DNA of 64,000 nucleotides from Nymphalis io (GCF_905147045.1 NC_065898.1:12338001-12402000); one strand, 5' to 3'. Numbered from the stretch's first letter, positions 1 to 12,527 are shown. Program-made: numbers and translations. The notes: a model not told the origin generated them from the sequence alone.

Positions 1-875
1 TCAATAATTGAAGTTTTACGTTACCGATTTGGAATAAATGATGGAGTCTTGACGATTTACAGTGAAAAGCACTTCGGTTTAAATTTTTGTGATACGTTCG
101 ATACTGCGACCTAGATAGCTATTTTTGGGATTCGTAACAAATGAACGTCGAAAATGCTACCCAAAGGCTTACTCGTGAGAAAGTCTATATGAAATAGAAA
201 AATTTATACACATAAAACAGTCAATTCTTATATAACAAAATATGTATGAAGTTATTGATATTGAGCGTTAAACTATAATTCTTTAATATTTTGATGAAGC
301 TCAAGATGAAGAAAGCATATTTTAGATCAAATTATGAGATTAAATTAAATTATTTATTACTCCTTACTTAGGTTCTTATGTAGTTCTTAATCCTAAGCAA
401 CTGTATTTCTTAGGCCTACGTCACGTAAGAAATTATAGTACTTTCAACAGCTTAATTTTAAAAGTTTGTAGTTCGCAGTACAAAAATAACCCGACTCTTT
501 TCGTTCATTTGTCATAGCATTTGTCCAGCAGTTAGACCTTTCACTTAGTCCATCAATCAATAGGATCCCGAACGAATGATCATTCGGCACATTTTTTCAT
601 ATTTTTTTCTCCGATACCTGTCAATAGTATATTTCGACTCGTGTATACTCTGTTGATCAATGAAGTGAGCCCCTTATTAAAAAAGTATCATTGAATATTT
701 TATGAAAACACCTCGCATTGTAAATAAATGTTTGTTAAAGTAAATTACTAGTACCATTCTTTTTCACTTATTTTCTAATTATACATATTATAATTGGATT
801 ACGGTTTTCATCGTGATTTCGACCTATAAGCCTGTCACTAGATACTGAAACTGCACTCATTGTCTTTTTGTTACC
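1..875. other. AT-rich non-coding DNA (inferred Shaw intron)
   Basis: No exon, RNA gene or clear repeat is seen. Because the first Shaw exon in the window enters mid-domain at 5670, this stretch is inferred to be intron of that gene. Confidence 0.5.
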
Positions 876-1206
876 GAGTACCCGAGATTCTGGGTTGAAA
901 TCCCAAGTCGGGCTAGTAAAAAGTTATTGAGTTTTTCTGTTGAAGATTCTCAGTAGCAGCCCGGAGCCTGGAAGTTGGAAGGGTGTACAGTCCTATGCCT
1001 CGGAAAGCACGTAAAGCCGTTGATCCTGCGACTGAACTCTTTATCGAGTTCCCGTGCCATCGGGTTATGAGAGTTAGGGAATAGAGACTGTACCTGTGTT
1101 TGCGCACATACTTGTGCACGATAATATGCCCTGCGCAGTTGGCTAAGCTCTCTTCAGACTTGCCACCGTGGCCGAAATCGGACAGGTGGAGATCATCATC
1201 ATCATC
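876..1206 (+). mobile_element. SINE-C copy, 5'-eroded, ATC-repeat tail
   Basis: It starts with a degraded tRNA-like head ending 'cccaagtcgggc'. The family body follows (cagcagcccggagcctggaag, then gttagggaatagagactg, then cctgcgcagttggctaa) and it ends in a short ATC repeat near 1190-1206. The long antisense open frame at 913-1464 overlaps this repeat and is not a gene. The tRNA-like head gives the family internal RNA polymerase III promoter boxes, here decayed. Confidence 0.8.
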
Positions 1207-2120
1207 GCTTGGCGATGATCTATCAACACTGCATCTCACGTAAATCCATAGAGGTCCATAACAATGAGGCTTATTAGCTTTGTCCAGCAATTCGTTCAGC
1301 TGCAGTGCTCCTAGTTTTTTACGAATACGCTCAATCTTTAATGATCCATGTAAAGTTGACTCCATTTTTGCCAGAGTATTTCTAAGCTTTCTTATAAGTC
1401 CATGCTTGCATGTTTTTAATTGTACTGTGGCAACACATCTATAATGAAATTCATCCTTAAGCACTGATAGTTTGTTTTGTTAAAAAGATTAATAGTATTT
1501 ATTATATTACCAATGATTCTACGAGAACTTTTGATTTATGTAATTATTATATTCTAGTACTTTGCTATTCACTTAATACATTTTTCTTCCAGTAATGTTT
1601 TCCCTTTCATCAGAAAGTTTTTATTCTGCAAAGTATTGTACAAAATCATAACTTCAAAAGTAAATAAAGCATTGATTTCATAACAAATCAAGTGGAAAAC
1701 CTCAAGGCATATATTGATACAAGTTATTTCCAAAGTCAGAGCCAACATTTTATTTTCTTTCACCCTTCATTTGTTTGCTTAGGGCGTTTTAGGAGTCGAC
1801 CTTTTTCATTTATGGTAACAACATGCCAAAATTATTCAACCTTATGAACTCCGAAAATATTATTCATACGAATTGTCCCTGCGACTTTATTCGTTTTAAC
1901 GATGAATTGTACCCCAACGTTATTACAATAAAACTTTATAACCAAATATCATAAAGCATAATACATACGTTTTAGCATCGAAATATACTTTTTTCCACTC
2001 GACTAGTTTCTAATAAGCACTTTTGGATCGTTATTTTACAATATTATGTAAAATGGTACCACCGGTTCAGAATATAGATTATGGAGAAGATAATTTAATA
2101 CATAAAAAAAATCTTCTCAA
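1207..2120. other. Non-coding, nothing recognised
   Basis: AT-rich intron-like sequence with no supported feature. Open frames on both strands are short and of low complexity. Confidence 0.5.
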
Positions 2121-2121
2121 A

Positions 2122-2252
2122 CTTCCAGAAACCGGGCTGACACAGAAAAATTTTCGACAGAAAAGCCCAGTAACTTTTTATCGGATCGACACGGGGTTCA
2201 ACCTCAGGATCTGTGGCCTTATATCTGACCACTAGACCAACGAAGTCGTCGA
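2122..2252 (-). mobile_element. SINE-C fragment, head half
   Basis: Reverse-oriented head and first third of SINE-C. 'gaccactagaccaacgaag' is the complement of the tRNA-like head, and 'agcccagtaactttttat' is the complement of the region after it. The 3' two thirds are missing. Confidence 0.7.
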
Positions 2253-3200
2253 GACAGTATTTGTGCATTATACAAAATGATTTCTAATTCATCCATTCGT
2301 CATGATATAATTACATGCGATTGAATGCATTTTTTTTCTATATATATATAATAAAAAATACACAACTAAAAATCCAATCCTTTCGTTTGATACGTGATCG
2401 GTCAACAGGATACAAAAATAATAGTACCGAATGGTATTGAGCGGAAATTCTATTTGTGTATTTTCAACCGAAACATTTTAAAAATATATTCAAACTAGAT
2501 TTTGTCGATACTCCATTTGATTGATCAACGGAGTCAATTGAACTGGAAAGCGAATCAATGAATGATATTTCAGTGAGAAATATATCAAAAACTAAGTTAA
2601 CTAAGTCAAAAATGTTTATCAAGACTAATTATTATCGTCTTTTTTGTTAAACATTAACATAAAAGCACGCTGCTTTAGGTTTAGATGACTTCATTATCAT
2701 TTTATAATAATAAATTCGAAACCTTTAACAAGAACTTATATATAAGAAACATTGATAAATAGGCTGGTTTCCAACATCTGGCATAAGCACTTGTATTATT
2801 CATTTTACCCAATACGATCTGTGGATACCATTTATTATCCCTGTCTGAGTGTCTGGTTGAGGGCAAATAAATTTAATTGATAAAGGCAAGACTTCGGTTG
2901 TTTGTTGCTAACTTTGGTAACAGGATCAAATTGCTCCGTTCGGTATTGATATTTTTGGAACTAAATTTATTATTAACTAATAGTGTAGTTGGTTATTCGT
3001 CACCAACAAACAAAAACAGGAGTACAGGTTTTCTTATCCTAATTTTTATTATAAGCATTAATAATATTATAAATAATATGTAGACGTCACGCAACGCCCG
3101 ACAAATGTGAAATATCGAAATTGACGATTAATAAAATAACTTAAAGAAAACCTATAGATATATGTATATAGAGTAAAATATATAAAATCATAGCGTTTCG
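2253..3200. other. Non-coding, nothing recognised
   Basis: AT-rich intron-like sequence with simple A/T runs. No coding or RNA feature can be supported. Confidence 0.5.
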
Positions 3201-3204
3201 TACA

Positions 3205-3325
3205 ATATACAATACGTTGTATATAATGTACGCGCCACGCACACACTGGTAGAAAGTGGCGGAAAGGAGGCATGACGACATAAGGAAGCGTCATACCGCT
3301 TATCGTAACGGCATGCGAGGCATGC
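3205..3325. repeat. Repeat-J copy 1
   Basis: A locally GC-rich block containing 'tgtacgcgccacgcacac' and 'ggcatgacgacataagg'. It resembles 28430-28540 in the same order of motifs (acgcaccgcgtac, then ggcacgacggcataac). Two diverged copies in one window indicate an interspersed repeat. The class is unknown and the strand is not assigned. Confidence 0.45.
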
Positions 3326-4327
3326 GACATTCACATCAAAATGAAAATAAATCTTTACCTTCGTTAAATTATTAAGTAAGTAATTTAAATTATTTCAATT
3401 AATTTTACTTTTGAAATATATGTAACCAAAACACAAATGGACCATCCAGGTCATGAAAGAAAGTATCAATTCCGTCGAATAAAGTTTCGAGTAAAAGCTA
3501 ATAATAATAATATTCTATGCTATTCAAGTTCAAATCGTTCAGTAACAAATTTAACGATCTCATTTAAAAAATTTCACAAGCCGCGGAAATAAACTAGTAA
3601 TAATAATATTTAAGTTGTTAAGGCGCTTATTACTCGGACATGTTTAATCTCCCTGTATCAGAGGCGTTATTGATTTACGAACACGGGATTTTAAAGTTCA
3701 ACGAGAGATTCTGTATTGATAAATTTAATATTGACGATTGGATAAGCTTCAAATAACTACCGGCCAATGTCTATATTGATCTAATTTTTTTTATTACTTA
3801 ATTATTGCAATTCAAAATTTGAATTAGGTTTCATTTAAGGAAATGCAAAATTTTATATCGTATAATAATGTAAATAAGCCAAAAGTATTAATACATACCA
3901 ATACATGTATACATAAAAATTAAACTTATAAAAAAATAAAGCTAACATTCTACAGTTGAATCCGAAAATAGAAGTACCATTTTACAATTTACTAAAATAA
4001 GGACAAATCGATGCGATTAGTGAACGCCAAACTTCGCGCTTTTAGATAGAAACGCCCCTAGCATTTAAGGGGTTCAGTTCTTGGGAAAGTGAAGTCTCTT
4101 ACGAATTCTTGAAATAAACTTATTCGAGTCTTTAAACCTATTTAGAAGATTTTCTGAGTTTCTAAATGGAAAATTCAAAGCTGACTACAATAAATATTTG
4201 CGTCATATTGTTATAGACTTTTCAAAGTAACATATTATTATTATTACAAAGTTGATTTTGTATTTATTGCATATTATTAAGTAACATATAATTTAATTAT
4301 TTGTTTTTAGTTTATTTTAACTTAATT
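3326..4327. other. Non-coding, nothing recognised
   Basis: AT-rich intron-like DNA. No feature is supported. Confidence 0.5.
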
Positions 4328-4523
4328 CAGTAACAGCCTGTTAATGTCCCACTGCTGGGCTAAGACCTCCTCTCCCTTTTGAGGAGAAGGTTTGGAGCTT
4401 ATTCCATTACGCTGCTCCAATGCGGGTTAGTAGAATACACACGTGGCATAATTTCAATGAAATTAGATACATGCAAGTTTCCACATGATTTTTTCCTTCA
4501 CCGTCAAATACGAGATGAATTAT
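4328..4523 (-). mobile_element. SINE-A, 5' truncated
   Basis: The reverse-oriented 3' two thirds of SINE-A: 'cagcctgttaatgtcccac' at the left, through 'gaggagaaggtttggagctt' and 'tgctccaatgcgggtt', to 'acgagatgaattat'. The tRNA-like head is absent. Confidence 0.85.
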
Positions 4524-4718
4524 CTGCTTTGCGAGAAATTATCAGCTTGCACAGAGCCTTATCACCTATTAAACCTACCAATAAGAAAACACAAAAAAAC
4601 ACTTATTCTTTGACGTTCTCTATAAGGATCATAAATCTGAAAGGAAACAACAAAAAAGGTTAAATTATAATTTTATGTATAATAATAAATGAATTATAAA
4701 TGATACTATACGAATTTT

Positions 4719-4998
4719 ATCGGGCTTTGTTCAAGCTCGTTTAGTTCACCACCCACTCATCAGATATTCTACCGCAAAATAGTAGTACTTGGAATTGTTG
4801 TGTTCTGGTTTGAGGGTGAGTGAGCCACTGTAATTACAGGTACACAGGATATAACATCTTAGTTCCCAAGGTTGGTGGCGCATTGGCGATGTAAGCGATG
4901 GTTAACATTTCTAACAATACTAATGCCTATGGGCGTTGTGATCACTTACCATCAAGTGGCCCATTTGCTCGTCCGCCTACCTATTCTATAAAAAAAAG
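4719..4998 (+). mobile_element. Repeat-B copy
   Basis: It runs from 'gggctttgttcaagctcg' through 'cacccactcatcagatattc', 'gttctggtttgagggtgag' and 'ttcccaaggttggtggcgca' to 'ctattctataaaaaaaag'. The terminal A-run fixes the orientation and suggests insertion by retrotransposition. Confidence 0.85.
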
Positions 4999-5276
4999 AT
5001 TTCCTTGTATGTTGGTTCAGTAACAACAAGTACACCCACAAACTGATGCTTGTCTGACGATATAATTTTAACCGTCTAAAAGTGTATGTTGTTTTTCTTA
5101 ATATCTCTTTTAAATAAAATACTCGACAATGTTTTCGAGTTACATTATGAGAATCTTTTGTTGTCAAGAAAACTACAACATTTCTCTAACAAACACAAGG
5201 AAATATTTTTTTAATGTTACAAGTTGTTGGATATGATATTGTTTCTTGGATTATTTTAGACTTGTTATAAAATTCA

Positions 5277-5391
5277 GTGCATTTATAAAATACTTGTATT
5301 TATAAAGTCAGTCTATCTGGCCATTACACAGCGTTGGTTGTGTAATGGTCAGATCGGACTGACTTTATAAATATAAGTATTTTATGAATAC
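5277..5391. repeat. Long imperfect palindrome (foldback or MITE-like)
   Basis: Two arms of about 54 bp face each other across a spacer of about 6 bases. The left arm contains 'tttataaagtcagtctatct' and 'ggccattacaca'. The right arm contains 'tgtgtaatggtcagatc' and 'ggactgactttataaatata'. The arms carry only a few mismatches. It lies about 280 bases before a Shaw exon, in the intron. It could be a foldback transposon or a chance-retained inverted duplication; no terminal target duplication was identified. Confidence 0.7.
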
Positions 5392-5669
5392 AAAAGTCAG
5401 TCTATCTAACGAAGATGACAATATCGGGTGGTCCGTAATCATCTTTTGCGATTTTGGATGAAATAAAAGATTTTTATAGCTAACTCCGCAATTTCATCTC
5501 GAATTGTACCGTGAAGATTCCGGAGCCGCTAACACACCCAAGACCTACCAAAAGTCAATTTAATCAAATCTTAGAAACGTCAAATAACATTTTACATCGA
5601 TCAGAATAAAGGAAATAATTTTTAAATATTACCTTCGAATCTTCGATTAAAATAATATTTCAATTTCAG

Positions 5670-5787
5670 AACGGGGAAACTTCACTACCCGACGGATGTT
5701 TGTGGGCCGCTGTTTGAAGAAGAGCTGGAGTTCTGGGGACTAGACGCGAACCAGGTGGAGCCGTGCTGCTGGATGACGTACACGCAG
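5670..5787 (+). CDS. Shaw: Shaw/Kv3 potassium channel exon: second half of T1 domain
   Basis: This exon encodes 39 residues of the cytoplasmic T1 domain, which sets which Kv subunits can co-assemble into tetramers. The acceptor is tttcag|A and the donor CAG|GTTAGT. The first base completes a codon split in phase 2, so an upstream exon is required, and none is found in bases 1-5669. The peptide starts TGKLHYPTDVCGP and ends EPCCWMTYTQ. It contains H-x5-C-x20-CC, the zinc-binding signature of T1 in non-Shaker (Kv2, Kv3, Kv4) channels, at exon residues 5, 11, 32 and 33. The following exon joins in phase 0. Family assignment is firm from sequence recall; separating Shaw from the paralogue Shawl needs an alignment. 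Confidence 0.93.
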
Positions 5788-5878
5788 GTTAGTATTAGAC
5801 ATGCTAGTGTTTTCAATGGCTTCCAACAGAATCCGGATATTGTAAAAGGTCTGGATACAACCCACTCTAACGAAAACG

Positions 5879-6050
5879 AACATTACTTCGTAGTGCTATG
5901 TTTTAGTTTGAAGAGTGAGTAAGCCAATATAATTACAGGAACAAGAGAAATAAAATCGTAGTTCCGCTGTAGGCAGCGCTTAAGCGTAATAAGAAGCATT
6001 TTTCACTGTACTAATGTCTAATTGTTGGTCTGCCTCTCTATTATAATATA
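5879..6050 (+). mobile_element. Repeat-B, old and truncated
   Basis: Diverged central part of Repeat-B: 'tagtttgaagagtgagtaag', 'ataattacaggaacaag' and 'gtctgcctctctattataat' align in order with family motifs. The first third is missing. Confidence 0.55.
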
Positions 6051-6317
6051 TTTAAAAATGAAACAAGAATTTGGTATATAATTACCTATAATATCCTGTA
6101 TGTCAAATAGCATGACGACGACAATTTCAGGTGTAAAAGTAGAACACAAAAACAAGTTTCCGGTGACAGTTATAACAATAGTATTGATTAATGTGAAAGC
6201 ATTGACATATAAACCCGATTACTCATTAACATGTTTCTATGATAATAACTTTTAAATTATCTTACCAAGCCTTATATATAAATTATATACATGCTTTGAG
6301 GACTGACTCAGTATACA

Positions 6318-6612
6318 GTAACAGCCTGTTAATGTCCCACTGCTGGGCTGAGGCCTCCTCTCCCTTTTGAGGTGAAGGCTTGGAGCTTATTCCACCACGC
6401 TGCTCCAATGCGGGTTGGTAGAATACACATGGGGCAGAATTTCAATGAAATCAGACACATGCAGGTTTCCTCACGATGTTTTCTTTCACCGCCAAGCACG
6501 AGATGAATTATAAAAACAAATTAAGCACATGAAAATTCAGTGGTGCTTGCCCGGGTTTGAACCCACGATCATCGGTTAAGATTCACGCGTTCTAACCACT
6601 AGCCCATTTCGA
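6318..6612 (-). mobile_element. SINE-A, near full length
   Basis: Complete reverse copy from 'cagcctgttaatgtcccac' to the tRNA-like head ('gtttgaacccacgatcatcg', 'gttctaaccactagccca'). The B-box-like 'ggtttgaacc' complement is intact. Confidence 0.9.
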
Positions 6613-6922
6613 CTATACAAGACATCATCTAAAGGTGTTGGTTTAAATCCGAAAAAAAATTATCTATGAGTTGAAGAGCTTATTAACTTATCACATTATA
6701 ATTTAGTTGTTAATGTTATTTTTATGTGCATGTTTGTTTTTATATCTGGACAGCACAGTACCTGAATTATAGGATAACTAATATTGTTACATATCATTGG
6801 CTGTTAGACCTTCCTAAGTATTTTTTTCTTGTTTTAGAAATACTTTACTTTTTAATATAATTTTAATAACATTTTATATTCATAATAAAATTAATGATTT
6901 AATCGTCTAATTGTAAGCTCTT

Positions 6923-7209
6923 TTTTATGTAATTGGTAGGCGGATGAGCAAATGGGCCACCTGATGGTAAGTGATCATCAGCGCCCATAGACATTGTCAA
7001 GATAAGAAATAATTACCATCCCTTACATCGCCAATGCGCCACCAACTTTGGAAACAGACATGTTATGTTTCTTTTGCCTGTAGTTACACTGGCTCACTCA
7101 CCCTTCAAACCGGAACACAACAATACTAAGTATTGCTGCTTAGCGGCAAAATATTTGATGAGTGGGTGGTACCAACCTAGACGGGCCTGCATAAAGCCCT
7201 ACCACCAGT
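6923..7209 (-). mobile_element. Repeat-B copy
   Basis: Near full-length reverse copy: 'ttggtaggcggatgagcaaa' and 'cacctgatggtaagtgatca' through 'cactcacccttcaaaccgga' to 'aaagccctaccaccagtg'. It is moderately diverged. Confidence 0.85.
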
Positions 7210-8808
7210 GAAATCAGGAAAACTGTATTTTCTTTTAATTTAACGTGTGATGTTTAAAAAATAAATATGCTTCATTAATTTATTCATAAATTAAAGGAAA
7301 ATAAATACAGAAACTATGTAATATTAAAGAAATTCTCAATAAATTTATACGCCTTGTTGGCGTAGGCAACCTAACCAAAATCTTCTCAATAACATGAGAA
7401 GTAATTTACCGAAGTTTTCTATTTATTTTTATGTGTTGGTTATATTTTTACATCTCTTTTGTCGAGTATTTTCATGACAACAATAAGTGGTGATGAAAAC
7501 GACAGAATAAATGTGCTAAATGAGTATGTATGTATGTATAATATAATAACGACTTTCGGGAATAAAAAAAGTCTTGTTTTAAGATATCTATAAAATAAAT
7601 TTCACCTAAATTTCGTTACGTAGTTTAGTATAAGATAGCTTAACTCCGAGGCTTTACACGCGCTAAATTTTTGTTATACATGAAATAAATTTATACATAA
7701 GCTTTAATTGGTTATACCGTTGGAAAAACTCTATCGATTGTAATTAAATAAAGACTAAATGGTACCATTGACTAAAGTAAAGGTAAAGTTGGTAAATACT
7801 AATGGTACCTTAGGAAATACACAACCAGACTGAATAACACAAATAAAAATAGTTTAATTACACCCTTAAACCACACACACACCCAAACACAAACACACAC
7901 ACGCGTGTACGAACTCATGCTCACATAAGCATGGACAACATATAATTTTTCCATTTTATATTTTTATTATTTCTTATTTCTCACTTTATACATTTTTTGT
8001 TTGTTCATATAAACGGGAGTGGAGGCAGTTTATCTATTGCAAGTCTTCACATTATTTAGCTGATATTTAAATGTTATATATCAATTTGTAAACTTTTTGT
8101 GAAGAAATAAATTAAAAAAAAATAATAAGAAGAAATTGAATGCGCCTTGTAACAATTCATTGTTATTTTCAATTATATTTTTTAGCCGTTTCGTACATTA
8201 CCCCGAACAAACAGACAAAAATGAAAATAACGGTTATTTTGGTTTAAAACATATATAGTTATAAAAGTTATCAGTTTTAAATATTCATTTGATTTTTATA
8301 ATATTATTTGAATACATATTGAAAATACGATTCGATCAGAAGAATTAAGAATTTAGCTACGAAAGACAATCGAGGTGATATTTTGCATGCATGTTTTTAA
8401 AACGATGCGACTCGTAAGCAAGATCTTGTTATTATAAACTGCACACTTGTTAACTTCAACCATTACTGAATAGTGAGTCGCATGGTTGGAACTGAATACA
8501 ACTCATTTGGTATTTTTATTCAAATTCCATTCAAATCGTTATACGAAGCAATATTGTTGCCGTCACAATACAAAAAAAGAATATATAAATTTATATATGG
8601 AATTTATATATGAATGCTATTATAATGGAATATTTTTTAATAGATGTTTGTGGTAATGTATAATCTATTTGGAATAAAAAAAAAATTTCTTTTATAATTG
8701 GTGCCAAACACAGTATGAATATTCAAAGCGGTAGATAAAATAACTGGATCATAAAATTGTAAGCAGATTCACATCCGGGGACACAATTGAATTTGAAGAA
8801 AGTAGTAA
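7210..8808. other. Non-coding intron sequence with CA-rich tract
   Basis: AT-rich intron. An imperfect CA-rich tract lies at about 7868-7903 ('acacacacacccaaacacaa' and onward). Nothing else is supported. Confidence 0.55.
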
Positions 8809-9064
8809 CATGGAAAAGTCCCACTGCTGGGTTAAAGTTTTCTCTTATTTTTGAGGAGAAGGTTTTTGGAGCTTACTCGGCTAAGCTGCTACGATTACAA
8901 TGTATGTTAGAGATACATGCAAGATTCCTTATGATAGTTTACTTCAACGTCGAACACGAGATGAATAAATAAGCACATGAAAATTCAATGGGACTTTCCC
9001 GGGTCTGAACTTTGGATCATAAGTTAAGATTTTCGTCTTCTAACCACTACACCATTACGGCTCA
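8809..9064 (-). mobile_element. SINE-A, diverged
   Basis: A reverse copy with many changes: 'aaagtcccactgctgggtta' through 'gaggagaaggtttttggagc' and 'cgaacacgagatgaat' to 'cttctaaccactacacca'. An old insertion. Confidence 0.8.
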
Positions 9065-9446
9065 GTTTTTAAAACCTAATATTTAAAATATGTCCTTATT
9101 ATGTTAACTAGATATTGTGACGAGTTTTTATCTCATTTCTGCAGTGCTCAAATTACTTTAAAGATAATTTTTCATATAATTAAAATGAACAAAATTATTA
9201 AAAATTGTAACATAAACACTCGAATTTGTAAAAGTTATTACAATTTAAAAATAGAATTTTAATGGTTTGTAAATATTACATTTATAAAGATGTAAAAAGT
9301 TAACATACATTTTGGAAGCAAATATTTGGAAAGTTAAAGTTTCAGTTAGGTCCCACAGGGCAAAGACTCGCGTTAAGGTTATGGATTCGACATTTCTTCC
9401 ACTTTATTGCTCGACTAGGTGGGTGATATTACACGTTTATATTCGA

Positions 9447-9560
9447 CTGCCTCGTTGGTCTAGTGGTTTGATGTAAGGCCCCAGACCCGGAGGTCCTGGG
9501 TTCAATGCCCGGGTCGGGCCAAGAAACTTTTATTGGGTTTTTCTGTCAGACAATTCTCTT
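9447..9560 (+). mobile_element. SINE-C head fragment
   Basis: A well-kept tRNA-like head ('tgcctcgttggtctagtgg', 'ggtcctgggttcaatgcccg') followed by 'ttattgggtttttctgtcag'. It stops there; the rest of the element is missing. Confidence 0.85.
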
Positions 9561-9769
9561 TCTTATTTATTAGTATGTAATACTTATGTCTTCATATGTG
9601 CGTCACATTTATAAAAGTTATGTATATATTTGGTCGGTATTTCTGTAGACATTTTGAATATATATAAATCTAAATGTACCTTTCTATGCACTTCTAATAG
9701 TTTCAACTGACAATTTGATGTCCGATTACGTTAACATAATAAGCTATATCTCAAAAAAACATAAACATA

Positions 9770-9935
9770 CTTTATACTTTATTATACACCGCAAAGAGAA
9801 AAAAAAATACAAAACATGAATACAACCTAGATAAAAGTAGCATACAATTTTGGCGACCCTATCGCTACATAGCGATCTCTTCCACGCAATCAACGGTGTA
9901 AGTAATAACTCATTGGATATAAGGTAGGTGGTGCT
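9770..9935 (-). repeat. Repeat-G, probable LINE 3' end
   Basis: The text 'aaacatgaatacaacctaga', 'tatcgctacatagcgatctc' and 'ttccacgcaatcaacgg' resembles a common lepidopteran LINE 3' region that I recall in antisense. There is only one copy here, so the family and orientation rest on recall. Confidence 0.35.
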
Positions 9936-10668
9936 ATAAGAATAAATAAAATAAAATAAATTTATAATTAAAACAAACTAATAAATAAATGTAAATATAA
10001 AATACAGATAATATCAATAAATAAATTATATTATCAATACATATAAAAACATACAAATAAGACACAAACATTTACAATAAGAACGAGTAAAAACGATAAA
10101 TCCTCAAACATAACAAGAAAGATAAAAAAACACACAAACATACTGTGTCTTTTATTGTATTCGGTTGATTTTATCGCATGTTGGCCACTAGTAAACTGGA
10201 AATTTGCATTGTTAGAAGTCATACCAACCTTGACAAGTCAAATGTTATATCCCTTGTATGCCTGTACACTCATAGCTCTCGCACTCTTCTAAGCCGAACC
10301 TATTACATTATAAAAACCATACCAACAATGCGAGTTTAAACCAGGGCAATCAGGACTCGTGTACTCAATTTGTGTTATTAATTTTGTCGTACTTATTTAT
10401 GAAGGATGACGTCATGACGAAATCAGCTTATGTTGAAAGAAAATCAGCCAATATATCCACCAATATCATAATGTAACATGAGTTTAATGTCAATATTATA
10501 AGTAGATTTTGCCGGAAACCCTAAAAACAAACAATCAATTATTATCATCTTTTTCATTGAAATGATTTTCAAAGACAATATTTGTAGCGTACAAACAGTT
10601 AATAATGAGAATGTTAAAACGATAGAATAAATGGGAAAGTGGAGAAAATTAAATTGAGCATGTGCTTG

Positions 10669-10965
10669 GTCCGAGATGGTCCAGTAGTAAGAGCGCGTGA
10701 ATTTTAACCGATGATCGTAGGTTCAAACCCGGGCTAGCACAACTGAATTTACATGTGCTTAATTTGTGATTACAATTCATCTCGTGCTTTACGGTGAAGG
10801 AAAACATCGTGAGGAAACCTGCATTTGTCTAATTTCACTGAAATTCTGCTACATTCCACCAAACCGCATTAGAGCAGCGTGGTGGATAAGCTCCAAACCT
10901 TCTCCTCAAAAATAGAAAGGAAGCCTTAGCCCAGCAGTGGGACATTCACAGACTGTTACTGTTAC
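10669..10965 (+). mobile_element. SINE-A full length with short target duplication
   Basis: The tRNA-like head 'gtccgagatggtccagtagt' and B-box-like 'ggttcaaacc' lead into the complete body, ending 'gggacattcacagactgtta' plus 'ctgttac'. It is flanked by 'gtgcttg' at 10662-10668 and 10966-10972. Confidence 0.9.
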
Positions 10966-11124
10966 GTGCTTGATCAAGTACATCGTACATAACATTAATA
11001 TAGCCATAATGGCCAAATCATGGCTCGCTTAAATATTAAAATATAATTATTGAGAGGTAAATTATTTTTAACTCTTTATTTGTTTTAGTAAAAAATAATA
11101 TTCTGTAAATAAATAATTGCTGGA

Positions 11125-11343
11125 ATAATGTCACATCTCTTGTAGTGAAGATTTTTGGGGCTTATTTCAGAACAGTGGAATTATTGGTGAATGTTGGTTT
11201 TAGTTGGGTACTGGATACACATGTGGTAGAATTTCACACATGGACATACTTACTAAATAAATTGTAAACGCATACTAAGCACAAGAAAATTTATATCAAT
11301 CCCGGGTTTTAAATGATGATTCTTTAACCACTAGTTCTGGCTC
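11125..11343 (-). mobile_element. SINE-A, heavily decayed
   Basis: A very diverged reverse copy recognised from ordered remnants: 'gtgaagatttttggggctta', 'tggatacacatgtggtagaa', 'actaagcacaagaaaattta' and 'ctttaaccactagttctggc'. Confidence 0.5.
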
Positions 11344-12235
11344 ACTAATTTGATCACTACGTTACAAAATGCGTGCACACTATGACTAGAGAGCCGGTGA
11401 GCAGTTCGGTATATGATTTGTTGATGTTCCATATCGATAATGTTTAAAGTTCAGATCAGTATGAATTGATTAAACATGTAGGTTAAAGTGTAATATTGCT
11501 GCGTTTTTAACTTATAGCGCTTCAAAATTGTAAAAATAAATAAGAGGTAACCCAAACAAGATGACAATGGGTGACAAAAAAAAAAACTTTTTTTTGTTAT
11601 AAATAAAAAGAATATATAGTAAATTTTATTTAACAGCTTCCTAGCCAGTACATATGTATGACAGGAACATTTTACCCAAAATGGACCCTGAAATTTTACT
11701 TTCACCTAAGATACATCCTGCTTTATATACATATTACGTATATACGACGTCAGAGCGATTCGTTAGTATTCGATAAATTTCCTTACAAAAATTTGCAATA
11801 CCAGAAATTACATCGTGTCTTTAAAAGTTACAAAATGTAATAAAAAAAACTATAACGATAACAGACGAATAATCATTTCGATCGGAAAGTTTTAGCATCA
11901 TGAACTTTTCTCGTTTGCAACGTATCGTCCGTTTTTTATGACGTACAACACATTTTAATATATTATTATTGAACTTCGCGTGATAGTGTCGCAATATCGT
12001 TGGCTATTATCAACATTTGTTTCATAAAAATATGTTACGTAGCATTATAAAATTTATCAGCAATATATCGATAAAAATTATAATAACGGTGGAACTTATA
12101 GCGTTCGATGTGGATTTTATGGGGACGTCCCGATTTTAAACAGCATAATATAAAAGTATAAACAGCATAATATAGAAAGTTCGTTATTGCATTTTTATCA
12201 GAATAATCAGAATACTAGTAGTTATAGTTAGTTTT

Positions 12236-12527
12236 TACTGGTGGTAGGGCTTTGTGCAAGCTCGTCTGGGTAGGTACCACCCACTCATCAGATATTCTAC
12301 CGCAAAACAGCAATACTTGATATTGTTGTGTTCCGGTTTGAAGGGTGAGTGAGCCAGTGTAATTACAGACACAAGGGACATAAAATCTTAGTTCCCAAGG
12401 TTGGTGGCTCATTGGATATGTAAGCGATGGTTGACATTTCTTACAATGCCAATGTCTAAGAGCTTTGGTGACCACTTACCATCAGGTGGCCCATATGATC
12501 GTCCACCTTCCTATTCTATTCTATAAA
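12236..12527 (+). mobile_element. Repeat-B, young subfamily
   Basis: A full copy from 'actggtggtagggctttgtg' to 'ccttcctattctattctata'. It carries the markers 'ggatatgtaagcgatggttg' and 'aatgtctaagagc' that are shared with the copies at 39562 and 44080. Confidence 0.9.

Noticed and set aside
913..1464. 183-codon antisense open frame
   Set aside because: It overlaps a SINE-C copy for half its length and has no domain; it is a chance frame.
1..5669. First half of the Shaw T1 domain and start codon
   Set aside because: Searched by eye in all frames for the expected N-terminal T1 motifs and not found; it must lie upstream of the window.
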